Source: Corticium candelabrum
Lineage: Eukaryota > Porifera > Homoscleromorpha > Homosclerophorida > Plakinidae
NCBI RefSeq assembly: GCF_963422355.1
Contig: NC_085105.1
Span: 1,241,001-1,305,000, forward strand
Direction of reading: 5' to 3'
Length of the DNA stretch: 64,000 nucleotides
A model generated the notes under the pieces. The model was not told the DNA's origin, made no database searches, and worked only from the letters and a program-made list of their open reading frames with translations. Both the position numbers and the translations under genes were made by a program. Shown one piece after another: positions 12,483-24,896 of this stretch; position 1 is the stretch's first letter, and each line of letters begins with the position of its first letter.

Positions 12483-15297
12483 ATGCGGACATGCAATGCT
12501 TTTGCAGTAATCTACCTCCTTAGAACTCGTTTTGTATTGAGAAACGCACTGTATAGTAAGTACACCTGTCTTTTAACTTACCTACCTTCCTCAAGTAATT
12601 TGCTGTCCAGTCGATTGTATTTGAAAGTCGGAAACAGTAGCGACATAAAATAAAGTGAGGAAAACTATAGTTGGCTAGAGATTGCAGCGTTGATCGACTT
12701 TCATGCTGCAGACGCAGAGTGTAGTTCCAGCAAATCAAACGCTGACTTTGGTGAACAACCTCTTAATTAATTAATTAATTAATTTGGAGCTGCTTGTTGC
12801 CTAAGGATCCAGCCTGACAAAGTTGTTTTTGACTTCCCACTCCTGCCTATAGTCTATCACATGATTGGTAGTGTAGCATTAAATATTGCAGTATGCAATA
12901 TGGTTGCCGCGCGTTCTCACCTGCAAATCCGTCCACTCACTGTTATTCAACACAGCTAACAATTATCTACCACATGTGAACAACAGAGTGGCGTGATAAG
13001 TTTCACTGTAATTTCGGTCGTTTGATCAGGGCACAAGCATACTACTACCCTTTTACACCATCACAACTTCAACTTTTACTAGCAGATTTGGTTACGTAAC
13101 ACGTATATCTAGAGGTTTGGGGGCGATGTACCAACATTCCCGCAGCTCTTGGTGGTCCGCTTTGTTGGTTACAGGAAACTATAGTATTGTTGGTGTACAG
13201 TGAACACACCTGTGGTGCAAGGTTTGGTGTACTAGACTAATTAAGAAACTCTATAGCTGGAAAACTAAGCCGTTTTACGCAAATACCTATTGAAATACAA
13301 GAAAACAGAAACACTAGCTCATATGATTTAGGGTAGAGCAGGTATGGCGGTCGCAAACTGACTCACTCACACCCACAGTGACACACACGCGCGTTGCCAC
13401 TAAGACTTGAACTGGGTGGAGTTGACTTTTCATCTTCTGTCTGTCCGTCTGTTTGTCTGCCTGTCTAACTGTTTTTGTTTGTCTGTTTATCTGTCTGTTT
13501 GTCTGTTTATCTGTCTGTTTGTCTGTTTATCTGTCTGTTTTTCTGTCTGTCTATGGGTCTGTCTGCTTAGCTGTCATAACATCAGATCAAACTAAGAGAT
13601 TTCTAGCTGCATTAGACTCAATAGGCGACAACTATAGAGTTGAAACAAAAGCCAGACAGTTTGTTCAAATCTCTCGTGCATTACACTTTTGTAATTGGAA
13701 CTAGAGTCACTTAGCCAGACCCTACCGCCACGTCATACTCCGAGTAGGCGGACTACTAATACGATTCCACTTTTACTGTAGTCGTAAGTTTTGTGGCTGA
13801 TGCTGCAGGCTAGCGTGTTCACAATTGCTGCCTTGTACCTCAGTACGTCCTATGGTGTGTCCGAGATGCTACGAACAAGTTCGATCACTAATTATATCGC
13901 CACTAGCTAGAATGAAGCAGCAGTATGACACGACACGCCTCTAGTAACAAGTAACAGCCCCTGTTCGGAAAGGCAAACAAGTGCGATTGGAGTGCTGCCA
14001 TACTGCTTATCAGCTTATGTAATCAAACTTTCCGGCAGTAGAGTGCAAACGCAACTTCGCAGAGAAGCAACTTTTTGGAGGCGCGGGCTGGTGACGCCGG
14101 GTAGTAAAATGAAAATGTACAGTGTGGTCTCTAGAGGCACGGTTGTGCATGCTAGAACGAGAGTCGTTGTACCAACATTTGTAGATTGCCTGCTGGTTGA
14201 AATTACATGACGTGTGCGACAACTGACTTGGGCAGGTACGAACTCCCCCCACTCGTACGTACAGAACCTCGTGATTAACTCACGAGTCTGGAGCTGCACG
14301 TTTGCATACAAATACAGATGTACGCGCAAACACACATACGTATACCCACTACGAACAGCTCTAGCTACCTAGATAGACGTATCTACGTACCAGCACATTT
14401 CTCGTGGGCGTGTGCCAGGCTCTCGAAGGTGACACTCGCTAGCATTCCGTGCAATAGAATGTTGACTAGCCTACAAAACGGGCGTGATAACACTGGCACA
14501 TGGATTCAATAGAATGTTTGTTACCACAGTGTCTGCAAAGAGACGCGTCGCAGATCGAAAATCCAACTCATTCAGTAACCTCCACTGCTCGCAATGCAAA
14601 GCAGACGCACGTGCACATAAGCGCACGTGCGACACCTATTAGTACGTAGACTCGTGCCCAGTCCTCCTCCGCGCTAGGTTGCTTACACCACGTGCGCTAG
14701 CTGTCACGTGTGTATACGTCCATGTGGTTTCACACGTGTGGTTGGCTAAGCACGGAGGAATAGCCTATCTATCGTTTGGGCGCGTTTGTAGGTTGCAAAC
14801 AGTACTAGTTCCAGTATTCTCCCTACATCGCAGCGAGTGAAGGTGTCTCTTCTAGTCGCGTGCAGCGATTGCTTTGGAGTAGCTTCAGGCTGATCACATC
14901 AGCCACGTAGAAATTTCACGCGTACTGTAGTCGCAATGGCTTTCGATCGATGCCGGGAGCGCGATGATAGTCTAAGACAAAAGCGCACATGTACATGTAC
15001 AGTAGCCTAGTCGCTATTGCGTCGTTTTCTAGCCTAGTCAACGACAATTGCAAGAGAGGACATGCAGAGTCTGCGCGTTGTCTTTTTGCGCGCGACATGG
15101 CCGTACGGTCTTTGCGCTCTACACTAGCTACTGGTATCGAGGCTAAGTACTAAGCTACTAGGTACTTTTGGTAGGTACCTAGGTAACAGAAACTAGCGCT
15201 TTTTCGCTCCGCCCCTATTACGTGCGGTCTGGCCACCGAGGCGACGGTTTTCTCAGGCTTCAAAACGAGGCTGCAGTCGTAACCTCATTGTTCTCTT
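12483..15297. other. Intergenic region, no gene recognised
   Basis: This separates the 5' ends of copy A and the PHYH-like gene. It contains a short (TTAA)n run at about 12762-12783, a (TGTC)n-rich tract at about 13436-13570, and otherwise unique sequence that looks richer in CG and CACGTG-like words around 14580-14760. The serine/cysteine/leucine frames over the TGTC tract are repeat translations. Confidence 0.5.
13436..13570. repeat. (TGTC/TGTT)n degenerate tetranucleotide repeat
   Basis: Irregular CTGTCTGTTTGTCTGTTTAT-type repeats. Similar tracts recur across the window (17164-17205, 17283-17325, 19180-19218, 37037-37077, 39178-39220, 39286-39372). Confidence 0.9.
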
Positions 15298-16278
15298 ATG
15301 ATGGACGAATCGAAAAAGAGGCTGAACGTACTGAAACAGCATTTGATGCCAAACCGGCTACTGCAGACGCACATCACATCGTCATCAACACTTCAGTACA
15401 CGCTCAACGAAGGAATCTTGAACGACCAGCAGCGACGTTTTTACGAAGACAATGGCTACTTTGTTGTTCGTCGTCTTGTAGATAGAGAGAGTCTGGACAA
15501 GTTTGAGCGAAGATTTCGTGATATTTGCAATAGATTGGTTGAAGTCCCGTATATAACAGTTATGAGGGATGTTGCTGTGGCCAAGGACAATAGACACTCA
15601 GCACCTGTTACAAAAATTCAGAACTTTCAGGACGATGACATTCTGTTTAGCTATTGTACGCATCCAAATATTTTGAAGTATGTTGCCAGTTTCGTTGGTC
15701 CAGATATAATGGCAATGCATACTATGTTGATCAGCAAGCCACCTGATCCAGGAACTAAGTCTTCTCGTCATCCAATGCACCAAGACCAGCATTACTTTCC
15801 TTTCAGACCGGCTGACCGAATTGTTTGCTCATGGACAGCAATGGAACACGTTCACCGAGCAAACGGATGTCTCGTTGTCGTACCTGGTAGTCACAAGGGT
15901 TCTCTACTTCCTCATGATTATCCAAAATGGGAAGGGGGTGTCAACAAAATGTATCATGGAATTCAAGGATTTGATCCAGGTGAAGATAGAGAGAGAGTTC
16001 ATTTGGAAATGGAAGCGGGTGATACCGTGTTCTTTCATCCACTGTTAATTCACGGCTCAGGAATGAATCGCACACAAGGGTCAAGGAATGCCATCTCGTG
16101 CCACTATGCAAGTAGTCATTGTGATTATGTGGATGTCAAGGGAACAATGCAGGAGAACATATCTAACGAGGTCCTTGAACTTTTTCATCGGAGAGTGGGA
16201 GGTGACGTGGAGGCAGACCATTCTACACCGTGGAGGCTTAAAGCTAGACTTGTACATGGCTGTAGAGGCACACTCTGA
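15298..16278 (+). CDS. PHYH: Phytanoyl-CoA dioxygenase family protein (PHYH-like), intronless
   Basis: Single-exon frame of 326 residues; human PHYH has 338. It is an Fe(II)/2-oxoglutarate oxygenase. The metal-binding HxD is in PMHQDQHYFPF (about residue 160) and the distal histidine is in FHPLLIHGSGMNRT, followed by an arginine for 2-oxoglutarate. Other family marks are GCLVVVPGSHKG and the N-terminal FYEDNGYFVVRRLVD. Residues 8-16, RLNVLKQHL, fit the relaxed PTS2 peroxisomal signal (R-L-x5-H-L), which human PHYH also uses. The family hydroxylates phytanoyl-CoA at C2 in peroxisomal alpha-oxidation; relatives act on other substrates. The lack of introns suggests a retrocopy or an intron-poor lineage. 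It lies between the two VioB-like genes, head to head with copy A and tail to tail with copy B. Confidence 0.88.
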   Translation: MMDESKKRLNVLKQHLMPNRLLQTHITSSSTLQYTLNEGILNDQQRRFYEDNGYFVVRRLVDRESLDKFERRFRDICNRLVEVPYITVMRDVAVAKDNRHSAPVTKIQNFQDDDILFSYCTHPNILKYVASFVGPDIMAMHTMLISKPPDPGTKSSRHPMHQDQHYFPFRPADRIVCSWTAMEHVHRANGCLVVVPGSHKGSLLPHDYPKWEGGVNKMYHGIQGFDPGEDRERVHLEMEAGDTVFFHPLLIHGSGMNRTQGSRNAISCHYASSHCDYVDVKGTMQENISNEVLELFHRRVGGDVEADHSTPWRLKARLVHGCRGTL

Positions 16279-16789
16279 ACCATCACTTGTTGTAAGTGGA
16301 GAACAGTAGTCGGTTATACTTTCTTTCTGTTGAGCTCTATAGTCACTTGATGGTTTACTGCTGTTGTCTTACATAACAGTATCATGTACCAGACCTTATT
16401 GTATGATGCAGTGAGTGTTTAAGATTAAGAACTGATTGTAGCATTAGACAATGTGGGAGTTCTAGATGCCAACCTTTTTGTTGGTAATTAACTCTTCTCG
16501 ACATTAGCCTTGATTGAGCCAACAATTTCATGACTAAGTATGGCAGCAGTGATTATGGTATGTTTCATCGAGTGACTAAATTTCCATTACACGATCCTCT
16601 AGCAGTTGTACTTCCGAGTTTCCAAAATGCAGCATTTGTCTGCTTATTAAAAATATCTAACACTAAGGGGCAAGTAGACACTAGCACAATAGCAACACCA
16701 TACTGTTTTTACATCTTCACAACAACTGTAGAAATATGTGTATATTTAATGTGCACTAAGTATGATCAGACTTGCACAGCTAGGCAAGA
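16279..16789. other. Short intergenic region, nothing recognised
   Basis: Space between the convergent 3' ends of the PHYH-like gene and VioB-like copy B. The frame running across 16530-16889 has no family similarity I recognise. Confidence 0.5.
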
Positions 16790-19182
16790 TCAAGAGTTGT
16801 TTACTTTGAAACGTAGTGGATTCTCAAACAGTGGTCCAGCGTGGAGACTGGGATCTCCTTTGTTCACTTGCACTTTCACTAGTTCTTGAGCTTTGAGACG
16901 AAGAAGAAACATGGCTGAAACTGTACCGTCTATCTTTTCAGGTTGGCCACTGAATGTCAGCTGAAGTTCATACATAAGTTTCCAATACAATCGAACAAAG
17001 TCCTCTGCGAGGAATCTGGCCTGTGATCCAACTGGGTAATCAGATAATGAAGGGTTGTGAGGCAATGGCCATACTCCATTGGGATCAAAGACAATTGGAT
17101 ATCCTAGAAAACACAAGATAATAGTGTGGCGAAAGGCTGTGTGGGCAATGGTGAATGCTTGCATACCTGTCTGTCTATCTGTCTGTCTGTTTGTCTGTCT
17201 GTCAATATACATATATTTTCAAACATTGAACTATTATACATCAACTGCAAATCACTAAAGTAAAGTCCAACTACACAGCAATTCTGTCTGTCTATCTCTG
17301 TCTGTCTGTCTGTCTGCCTGCCTGTCTTTTAAAGAACATTTATTGAAAACATCAATACAGAAAAGGCTACATATAACAGTAAGAGTTCAAGAGAAATGAC
17401 CATAATGGTCGTAGAAGAAAAACTCTAACGAACAACCATCTGATGTTTGTAGCTATCATCTACAGGCTATTCTGTCAATCTTTTAGCTAAAATGCTACTA
17501 TTGCAACGGTGTAATGTTATTGACAGTATTTGCCGACAGTACGTTTTAATTTCAATCAAATTCAGTTTTCCATCTTCACCACGTGATCTTAGTGAGATCT
17601 GGTGGAGAAACTTCTCTCCACTATTCTCCCAACGTCCAAAATGTTCGAAAACCAAGGGAATCAAGCAAGGAGAACCTCCACCAGTGTGCATTTCTTTGCT
17701 GTAATTCTCTCTTCTTTTCTTCCCTTTTTTTTGAAGCTGCTGATCCATTCGTTGTGGCTGCATGTGAAATTGCTTCTGAGCTCCACGGGTGAACCAGAGA
17801 GACATCGAGTTCAACGTTGAAGTCAGTTGCATTATGGACAGCTATGTCAGGTCTGGATAGAGAGCTGCTGTAACAGTGTTGGCTCAATAGTGTGAGGAAG
17901 TGACACATGTTTCAAACATTCGGACCAAGCAGAGACCATTGAGTTGTGTGACCAAACTGGACCCCCTCCTGTCTTGCAAGTAATGAGGTGGTATCCATCG
18001 GTGTCCAGTGTCTTTCCACAATCACATTCAATTATAGATTGAGGCAGTGGCAAATGTAGACCCAACCTCATTAATGCTGCCAAGTGGAATAATCCAGGAA
18101 AAACTGCAAGCTTTCTTGAGGTGGGAATAGTGTCTAGCCACGGTCCTGAGCCCTTTCCTTGAAGGGATCTCAAACAAGCTGCGTCCTTGATTGAAGAATT
18201 GTTAATCATGTACTGAACTTGAGACTTTGTTTGTTTTTCAGTCAACCTATGCTGAAGTCACTGTCTTTTGCTGTTAGAGACGAGGTCTGTCAGAGCCTGA
18301 CCAGGACACAGACACTGCTGTAGATGGTGACTAATGCTCTCTTCCTGAGCACTTGATGGAGCACTTGGAGACATTGTTTGACTGATTACTGAAGCTCCTT
18401 GTGGCTGTAGATCTGGATATCGGTCCGGTAACACTTGCAATGAGTGTACCCAACCAGAGACGAATGCTATAGGTGAAAGTTAAGTTGCTGGAGTCATTCC
18501 GAAACCACCATACCTCACTGGAAAAGTAGCTTGTGACCAGGCTTCAGCAGTCATGTCATTGACGTTCAGCAGTTTGGTAAAGGTAGTTTGCATTTGTGTG
18601 TCATGGATAATCGTAGCAGGCCGTAGCTCATCAGGAGGAATGTTCCTAAGTAGATGACACAAATGATGAGTATGGCAGTAGCAAAGAAGTAAGATGGCAC
18701 TCTGTGTATCCCCCAGCTGAAGCAATTCTTCACAGAGTAAGCTTCCTGACTGTCCAAAGTCATTGCAAACTTTTGAGGTGAATGAGCTGTTACCAACTGG
18801 GGTCCCCAGGACAATGATACCTTCATTTGAAACAGGAAATGTGACATCAAAAGAGACTGCTGCGGTAGGAGAAAGCCATTCACATTTTATGTCTTGGATT
18901 TCCAATCCAATCGGTGGAAGGAAGATCTGAGATCATTCGATGCTGATACAACTGCAGCAATTGGCCCCAAGACAAAAACATCATCCAAGTATGCCAAGCA
19001 AGTGACGTTTGGGTTAGCCTTCTGTAACTCTAACAATGTGTGCTGAATAGTGATCAAAAATAAAACAGGACCAAGTGGGTCTCCTTGGTGGATTCCTTCC
19101 TCTGAAGAAACATTGATACTGTTTTACCATTGGTGTAGATTAGTGGATTGCTATCAGAGTACCTGGAACACGTGGTTGTCTA

Positions 19183-19218
<36 letters not shown>

Positions 19219-21862
19219 AAGTACAGTACAAAGATGTAATATATGTGTGACTATACAAACTGCTGCAGACTAATTACACACAAAACTCACACTCACCTGT
19301 ATAGTCCCAACTGTTTTTTGAGGTCTTAATCAGTTCACGACCATGCACTATCTCTGCAAACCGATAATAGTGAGCCAAGTCGTGATAATTATCAGTTGGG
19401 TTAGTTTGAGAAGAACCTTCTCCCTCAGTCACAATCACCCGAATAGCCTCCAAAGCTTGAGCCATGTTGTTTACCTTGAAAACGGTAATATGCCCAGGAA
19501 GACTGTACTCTACTTGCAAAGCAGGATCACCAGTGAAAATGGTTTTGTTCTTCAGTTGTTGTTCCTTCTCTAGATGCACTAAATTCTCAGAAATTTGATG
19601 ATAGAATCCCCCAATTGTGTCATTATATCGTTCTCTAGTTGCCGGATCTGTGAGTGAGTGAGGTGTTTCAATAGCCATAAATACATTCCTAACCAAGTCA
19701 ATGCTGAATGGAGCAATTCTCATTGTAAGGTCTGGCTGTATTCCCCCTGGCAGTCTGCTGGGATACACAGGCATCCTCTCTGGCCTGTCAATTAACGGAT
19801 GTCCACCGACTGCATTTAGAACGTTTGCAGCCAAACTGAAATGCATCATTTCCTCAGTGACAACACTCTGAATGATACTTCTAATCTCTTGATTGAAGTC
19901 TTCTTTCAGTGAGCAGAAAGCGTAGAGGTAGATCGGGATTGTGTAAAATTCCAGCTGTATTGCTAGTTGCAATTGCTCCCTCAATTCTGTTATTGTCATT
20001 GGCATCCTCTCCCCTTTCTTGGGAGGATACGATTGATGGAGCCACTTGAGTATCATGTCTCTCTTATTCCGTGACAAGTCTCGTGTTCCTGGCATGTGTT
20101 TTGGATCTGTTCTTGGAACACTCAGTGTACATTTGAGGTAGTCAATATTTCGTTGGATGCCGACCACTGTGTGGTAATCACCGATGTTGAGAACGCGTCT
20201 CATTGCAGGATAGAGATTGTCGTATTGCTTTAGGATGGTATGAACACCATTTGTGCCATACCACGTTGGCTCACCCTGTGGGGTAAACAGGTCAAACAGA
20301 CGTATGGCAATAAATGTATCCTGATAGGTCACAGGACCTTCGGATCCAACCGGCATGTAGCTGATCAAATAAACAAGGCCATCAACAATTCTGCGAACGT
20401 TACCAGGATCACCTGCAGACAATTGTATAGTGGCTTGTCCGGACGAATTGGTTGTCACAGTTGTCTGGGTGTGTCCATTTACCTGCAGCTCGCCGAGTGC
20501 TCGTTTCAATTGATTGTTTGTTGTCTTATTGCAATGCAGTCGTGTGTGACCGTATAGGTCATGACATGGATGATGAATGTGCACAACCAACGTCAGCTTC
20601 TTGTTCTTCACTGGTTTTCCAAACTGATTCACAAACACATTGAGATTGACAGTATCACCAGGATCCATGAAAATCAAAGAATCAGACTGAGGTCTCACGT
20701 ATTGCAGAGACTCATTAAGATACACATGACGAACATTGCTACAGCTGACAATCTGTAGCAGATCAACTTTAACGTTAGCCAACATGATGTCAGTCAAGAA
20801 AACTTCTTGAATTCCAGCTTCATCGTTATACCACTCGTTGCTCAGGTTAACTCTTGCAATCTCTCTATGATGACTTGTGATACATAATTGATAACCAATT
20901 GATTTTGTATTGATGAGATACTGACTAGTTACATTATCGTACACTTTGGGAAGAGAATTGCTAAAGTCAAATGTTAGAGTTTTTGTTTGCTCTCTGAGAA
21001 TAAACTGAGCTCTGTTAAGTGTTACAGCCGATGGCATTTGAGCATGTACACTGCCAAGGAGTCGCCCACGAATGTAGTTCAGATTTCTGCTACCAGTAGA
21101 AGGTCCAATCGTTCCAACCACGTAACCATACGTAGCATCAGGAGTTCCAGGCAAGAAAGAATATCCATACACGACAAATGACATGGACAGACGATGTGGC
21201 GATGCTTCCCTCAATTCCCTCAACAGAGAATATTTATATTGGTGTGTATTACGGTCAACGCTGTTAAGTAACTCGTCATTCCACTCTAGGTTTTCCAGTA
21301 CAGACTGGTACCTAGCTGAAGACCGTGACATCCACTCTGTGCCTGTTGTGGAATCCCAATAACCTGTTGTGCCAACAGGATAAAAACTGCCACTGACTAT
21401 GGCATCAAGACCATGCCATGCGCTCGTAGACATTGCAGATTTTTTTGGATTGATGGCAACTTTCATTCCATACAATATGGATGATAGTTGCCATTCTACA
21501 TCAATATCAGTTATTTGTGTGCTACCCTCCCCAGAATCAGTTGTAATCATCATTGGGTTATATTGAAGTTCCATCAAGTCCGGCTTGATGCAATCTCCTT
21601 GTTTGGGACACATCGTTGTTACTGTGACGTCGTGGAAGAGGAATTCGTTTGTTCCACCCGGATTCCATCCACCATAGCCAGCCGTTTCATCATCATTGAT
21701 TACTTCATTCACTGGCTGAAAGTCTGGTGAAAAATTGTCGTAATTATTGTTGATGGTTGCAACATTAGCTCGGAACCTCCCAGCGAAATGTAATCGTGGT
21801 CTGTCCAGGTAACATCTTTCAGTGCTGTCATAATCAAAGACGATGTGCTCCTGTCCATACAA
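16790..21862 (-). CDS. VioB-like protein with ferritin-like domain, copy B
   Basis: Paralogue of copy A. Exons 19297-21862 and 16790-17103 join at the same codon and phase as in copy A (WDYTG / YPIVFDPNGVWPLP), giving 959 residues. The N-terminal motif is YLDRPRLHFAGRFRANVATI (about residues 17-37). The C-terminal ferritin-like domain has LEFYTIPIYLY (about 636), EEMMHFSLAANVLNAVGG (about 670), GGFYHQISENLVHLE and HYYRFAEIVHGREL (about 836), again giving E, ExxH, E, ExxH. The first exon may start further upstream: the sequence before EHIVFDYD ends in a possible AG acceptor. The intron is 2.19 kb here against 73 bases in copy A, because a reverse-transcriptase-bearing element has inserted in it. 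Role unknown; by family, an oxidative coupling enzyme or a ferritin-like oxidase. Confidence 0.75.
17330..19135 (-). mobile_element. Degenerate non-LTR-type reverse transcriptase fragment in intron of copy B
   Basis: In pieces on the minus strand I can read QGDPLGPVLFLI, then AYLDDVFVLG (the YxDD catalytic motif, about 18980-19000), then a long thumb/connection region (18480-18900). A cysteine/histidine segment follows (CDCGKTLDTDGYHLITC, GGGPVWSHNS, about 17920-18030), and finally PLVFEHFGRWG near 17650. Frames shift several times, so it is dead. The same family occurs at 37600-39170 in an LRCH intron. It lies in the same orientation as the host gene. Confidence 0.8.
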
Positions 21863-23262
21863 GCATCATTCATTACAGACATATCACATGACCAAGCTGC
21901 TCACATTGGCTGCTTCTGTGACATCAGTTCCCCCTGTCCTCTCTCTTCTCTCGTTTCTGATTTGAGCTTTATAAACACATACAAATGCAAATGTAGAAAT
22001 TAATCAATCCTCTCAAAGTCTCACCTCCACAGAAACCTCTACTGGTAATTCAGATACAATACATGTAAATAACCAGACCACTTTACTAATTAAGCTACGA
22101 GCGAAAAAGAAGGACACCACAATGAGTGGTGGACTGCTTCGCGAGAAGCTCACTCTAAATGGGCTGAATTGACTTCCGGTCTGTCTGTCGGTATGTCGCT
22201 ATGTTTGTTTGTTTGTACCTATGTTTGTACCTATGTCTGTTTGTAAACGTGTGTCACACTCAGGGAGTTTGTCGAGCCAATCAGCAATCGTTTTGGGATG
22301 CGAAATGTAGGTGACATAATACTAGCTTGTCAGCGTGAACCACTCTCGGGAATTTGTTGAGCCAATCAGCAGTTTTTTGGGAGACCAAAAATGGGTAACG
22401 TAACAATCCCGCGCATTATGACAGAAAAACTGAGATGTCATAAACCTCCATTTTATGGTCAAACTTTTGTCAAACTGAAAAGCGCAGAGTAAAGTTCAGG
22501 TAATAGTTGCATGTGTTTGTTACTTTTTACAAAAGAATCGCAAAACAAATGAATTCATTGTTCTTCAAGAAGCCAAGCTAAGGTCCCATGGGACCATGCA
22601 TCTATCTAAGCACCGTTGCATGCGCACCACCAGCATGTCATCCGTGATCTTCGAGAGAGCAATATGTTCTAAGTAGGGCTGATGATGAACGATCGACGTC
22701 GTCTGCAAGAAAGATTCGTAGGAAACATTGACGCTGCTTTCTTCTAGATCCGGTCGCTAGCTGTACATGCATGTCGCTTCACAGTATTTTCCAAGCAGCT
22801 AGGAGACACACACCGATCTCTATCTACAACGAAATAGCGGAACAAAAGATGGTGACGATTCAATAAAAGTATGATAATGATGTCCATCTCAATAGTTAAT
22901 TAATTTATTAACTTTCAGTAAAGCAAGAGCGCTATACATGCAGAATTGAGAAATAACGTAGATAACAAGCCGCCCGCTCTGTGCAAGAATTGCGTAGCTG
23001 TGTGAATTCGAAGTAGTGTGGGACATTGATGGTATTTAGCTAATTGACTATCTTTAATCACATTGATAAAACTCATGTGTTTTAAAGAGCTACTGTTTAA
23101 ATTCTAGCAACAATTAAGCTAATGATTAATTAATAATAATGACAATAAATAAAAAAATTAATAAATATACATTAATATTTACAATAAATACACACACGGA
23201 CAGTCACAGACGCGGAGACACACAGACAAACAGACACACACACACAGAGGTGCAGACGCGTG

Positions 23263-23298
<36 letters not shown>

Positions 23299-24035
23299 CA
23301 CAAACACGCACGCACACATGCACACGCACACATGCACACGCACACGCGCACACACACCGTCATAGCTCTGAAGCAACGGTGTAAACACAGCTTCAGTTAT
23401 TATTTACCTAGTTAATTGATTACTATTGGCACTGAATTGATTAGATAACGACATAGATAAATACTCAATTAAAGCTACAATAAATTTGCTCCTGGTATTC
23501 ATCACTTCATCACTTCATCACTGAATATATAACAGTTATTAATTAGTTAAATACACCCCCCAGTGTGTTGGTGCACGGACCAGGAACTATGCTAAAACCT
23601 CCCATCGATTTGTTCACTAACCGTTTTATAGATTCTACAGTCTACAGTCACACTCTAAACACTGTCATTGAACAGCACATTGTACGTCTCGGTTATTTTC
23701 TGGAATTTCTGACCTTCCAGCATACTTACGGTCTCGCGAAACGCTGCAATCTTTGAAGTCATTGCAGATGACTGAAGTGGAAGGAAAGACAAGAAGAAGC
23801 TACATGACGAAGACAGAGAATTCAGTGCTAACGCTTGTCACTATGCACTATGGCAAACAAATATACGATTGCCTACCTCAAAAGCGCGATGCCCGTCATG
23901 ACGCTGTGATTCATTCCCGGATATCTCCTCCACGCGAAGCCTCGAAGCTCCAAAGAATAAAAATGTCGCGATAGGTGTAAATATTAATTAGTAGAATGAT
24001 TGGTTTCTATTAGAGCGTTAATTGCTCAAAAAGGA
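21863..24035. other. Intergenic, repeats only
   Basis: No gene seen. Two diverged copies of a GAGCCAATCAGCA-containing segment lie at about 22255-22310 and 22345-22400, next to degenerate TTTG/TGTC repeats at 22170-22245. A CA-rich tract runs at 23189-23357. The remainder is AT-rich. Confidence 0.5.
23189..23357. repeat. (CA)n microsatellite, imperfect
   Basis: ACAC runs with CG and TG interruptions. Open frames on both strands here are translations of the repeat. Confidence 0.95.
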
Positions 24036-24039
24036 AGTG

Positions 24040-24896
24040 AATCTGAGGAGGACTGTTTTGCGACAGTTGACAGGAATGGCGTCTGTAGAAGTAAGTGCCA
24101 AAATAGAGTGGTGTGGCAGCTGTAAAAATTAATTAAGTTAAGTCTGGTTGGTTTGTAAGGCGGGAACATCTAGAAACATGGATGAATGTACTAAACCATA
24201 TAGTCGGTCTATTACTGGCCTGAAGGAAGCTTATGAGAACTTCGAGAAATTCACTGCACAATTTAAGCAACAATCCGATGGCATGCCTGAATATCAGAGT
24301 GAGTTTTCTCGTGGTGCTGCTACTCTAGTGCTCGAAATGGAAGCGGAGCTGAGGAAGACTGTTTGCAACAGTTGACAGGAATGGCGTCTCTAGAAGTAAG
24401 TGCCAAAATAGAGTGGTCTGGCAGTTGTAAAAATTAAGTCTGGTTGGTTTGTAAGGCGGGAACATCTAGCAACAAAGATGAATGTACACCATGTAGTCGG
24501 TCTATTACTGGCCTGAAGAAAGCTTATGAGAACTTCGAGGCACAGTTTGAGCAACAATCCGATGGCATGCTTGAATATCAGAGTGAGTTTTCTCGTGGTG
24601 CTGCTATAGTGCTCGAAATGGAAGCGGAGCTGAGGAGGACTGTTTTGCAACAGTTGACAAGAATGGCGTCTCTAGAAGTATGTGCCAAAATAGAGTGGTC
24701 TGGCAGTTGTAAAAATGAAGTCTGGTTGGTTTGTAAGGCGGGCAACAAGCATGAAGAATGTGTATCACATCGTCAGTTTACAACGACGGTTATGGGCCTG
24801 AAGAAAGCTTATAAGGACTTCAATGCTGCACAATTTTTTTTGCAAGAGTTGACAGTAAGTGCCAAAATAGGGTGGTCTGGCAGCTGTAAAAATTGA
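24040..24896 (+). pseudogene. Tandem decayed duplicates of the HEPN-like gene front segment
   Basis: A segment starting GTCTGGTTGGTTTGTAAGGC recurs at 24142, 24438, 24720 and (intact copy) 24897, with a truncated piece before 24142. Spacing is 296, 282 and 177 bases. Each unit encodes VCKAG, then a cysteine/serine stretch, then GLKKAYENFEAQF and YQSEFSRGA. It then skips straight to LEMEAELR and a shared MASLE-SAKIEWSGSCKN segment, losing the helical core present in the last copy. The units at 24444-24896 stay open as 150 residues, so they could be transcribed exons, but loss of the core and frame breaks argue for decay. Confidence 0.6.

Noticed and set aside
13407-13704. Cysteine/leucine/serine-rich small secreted protein
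   Set aside because: The frames cover a degenerate TGTC repeat and change character outside it.
9485-21862. Bacterial contamination or chimeric assembly as the source of the VioB-like genes
   Set aside because: Both have a spliceosomal intron at the same place, the flanks are animal genes with microsatellites of the same style, and an animal-type retroelement lies in one intron.
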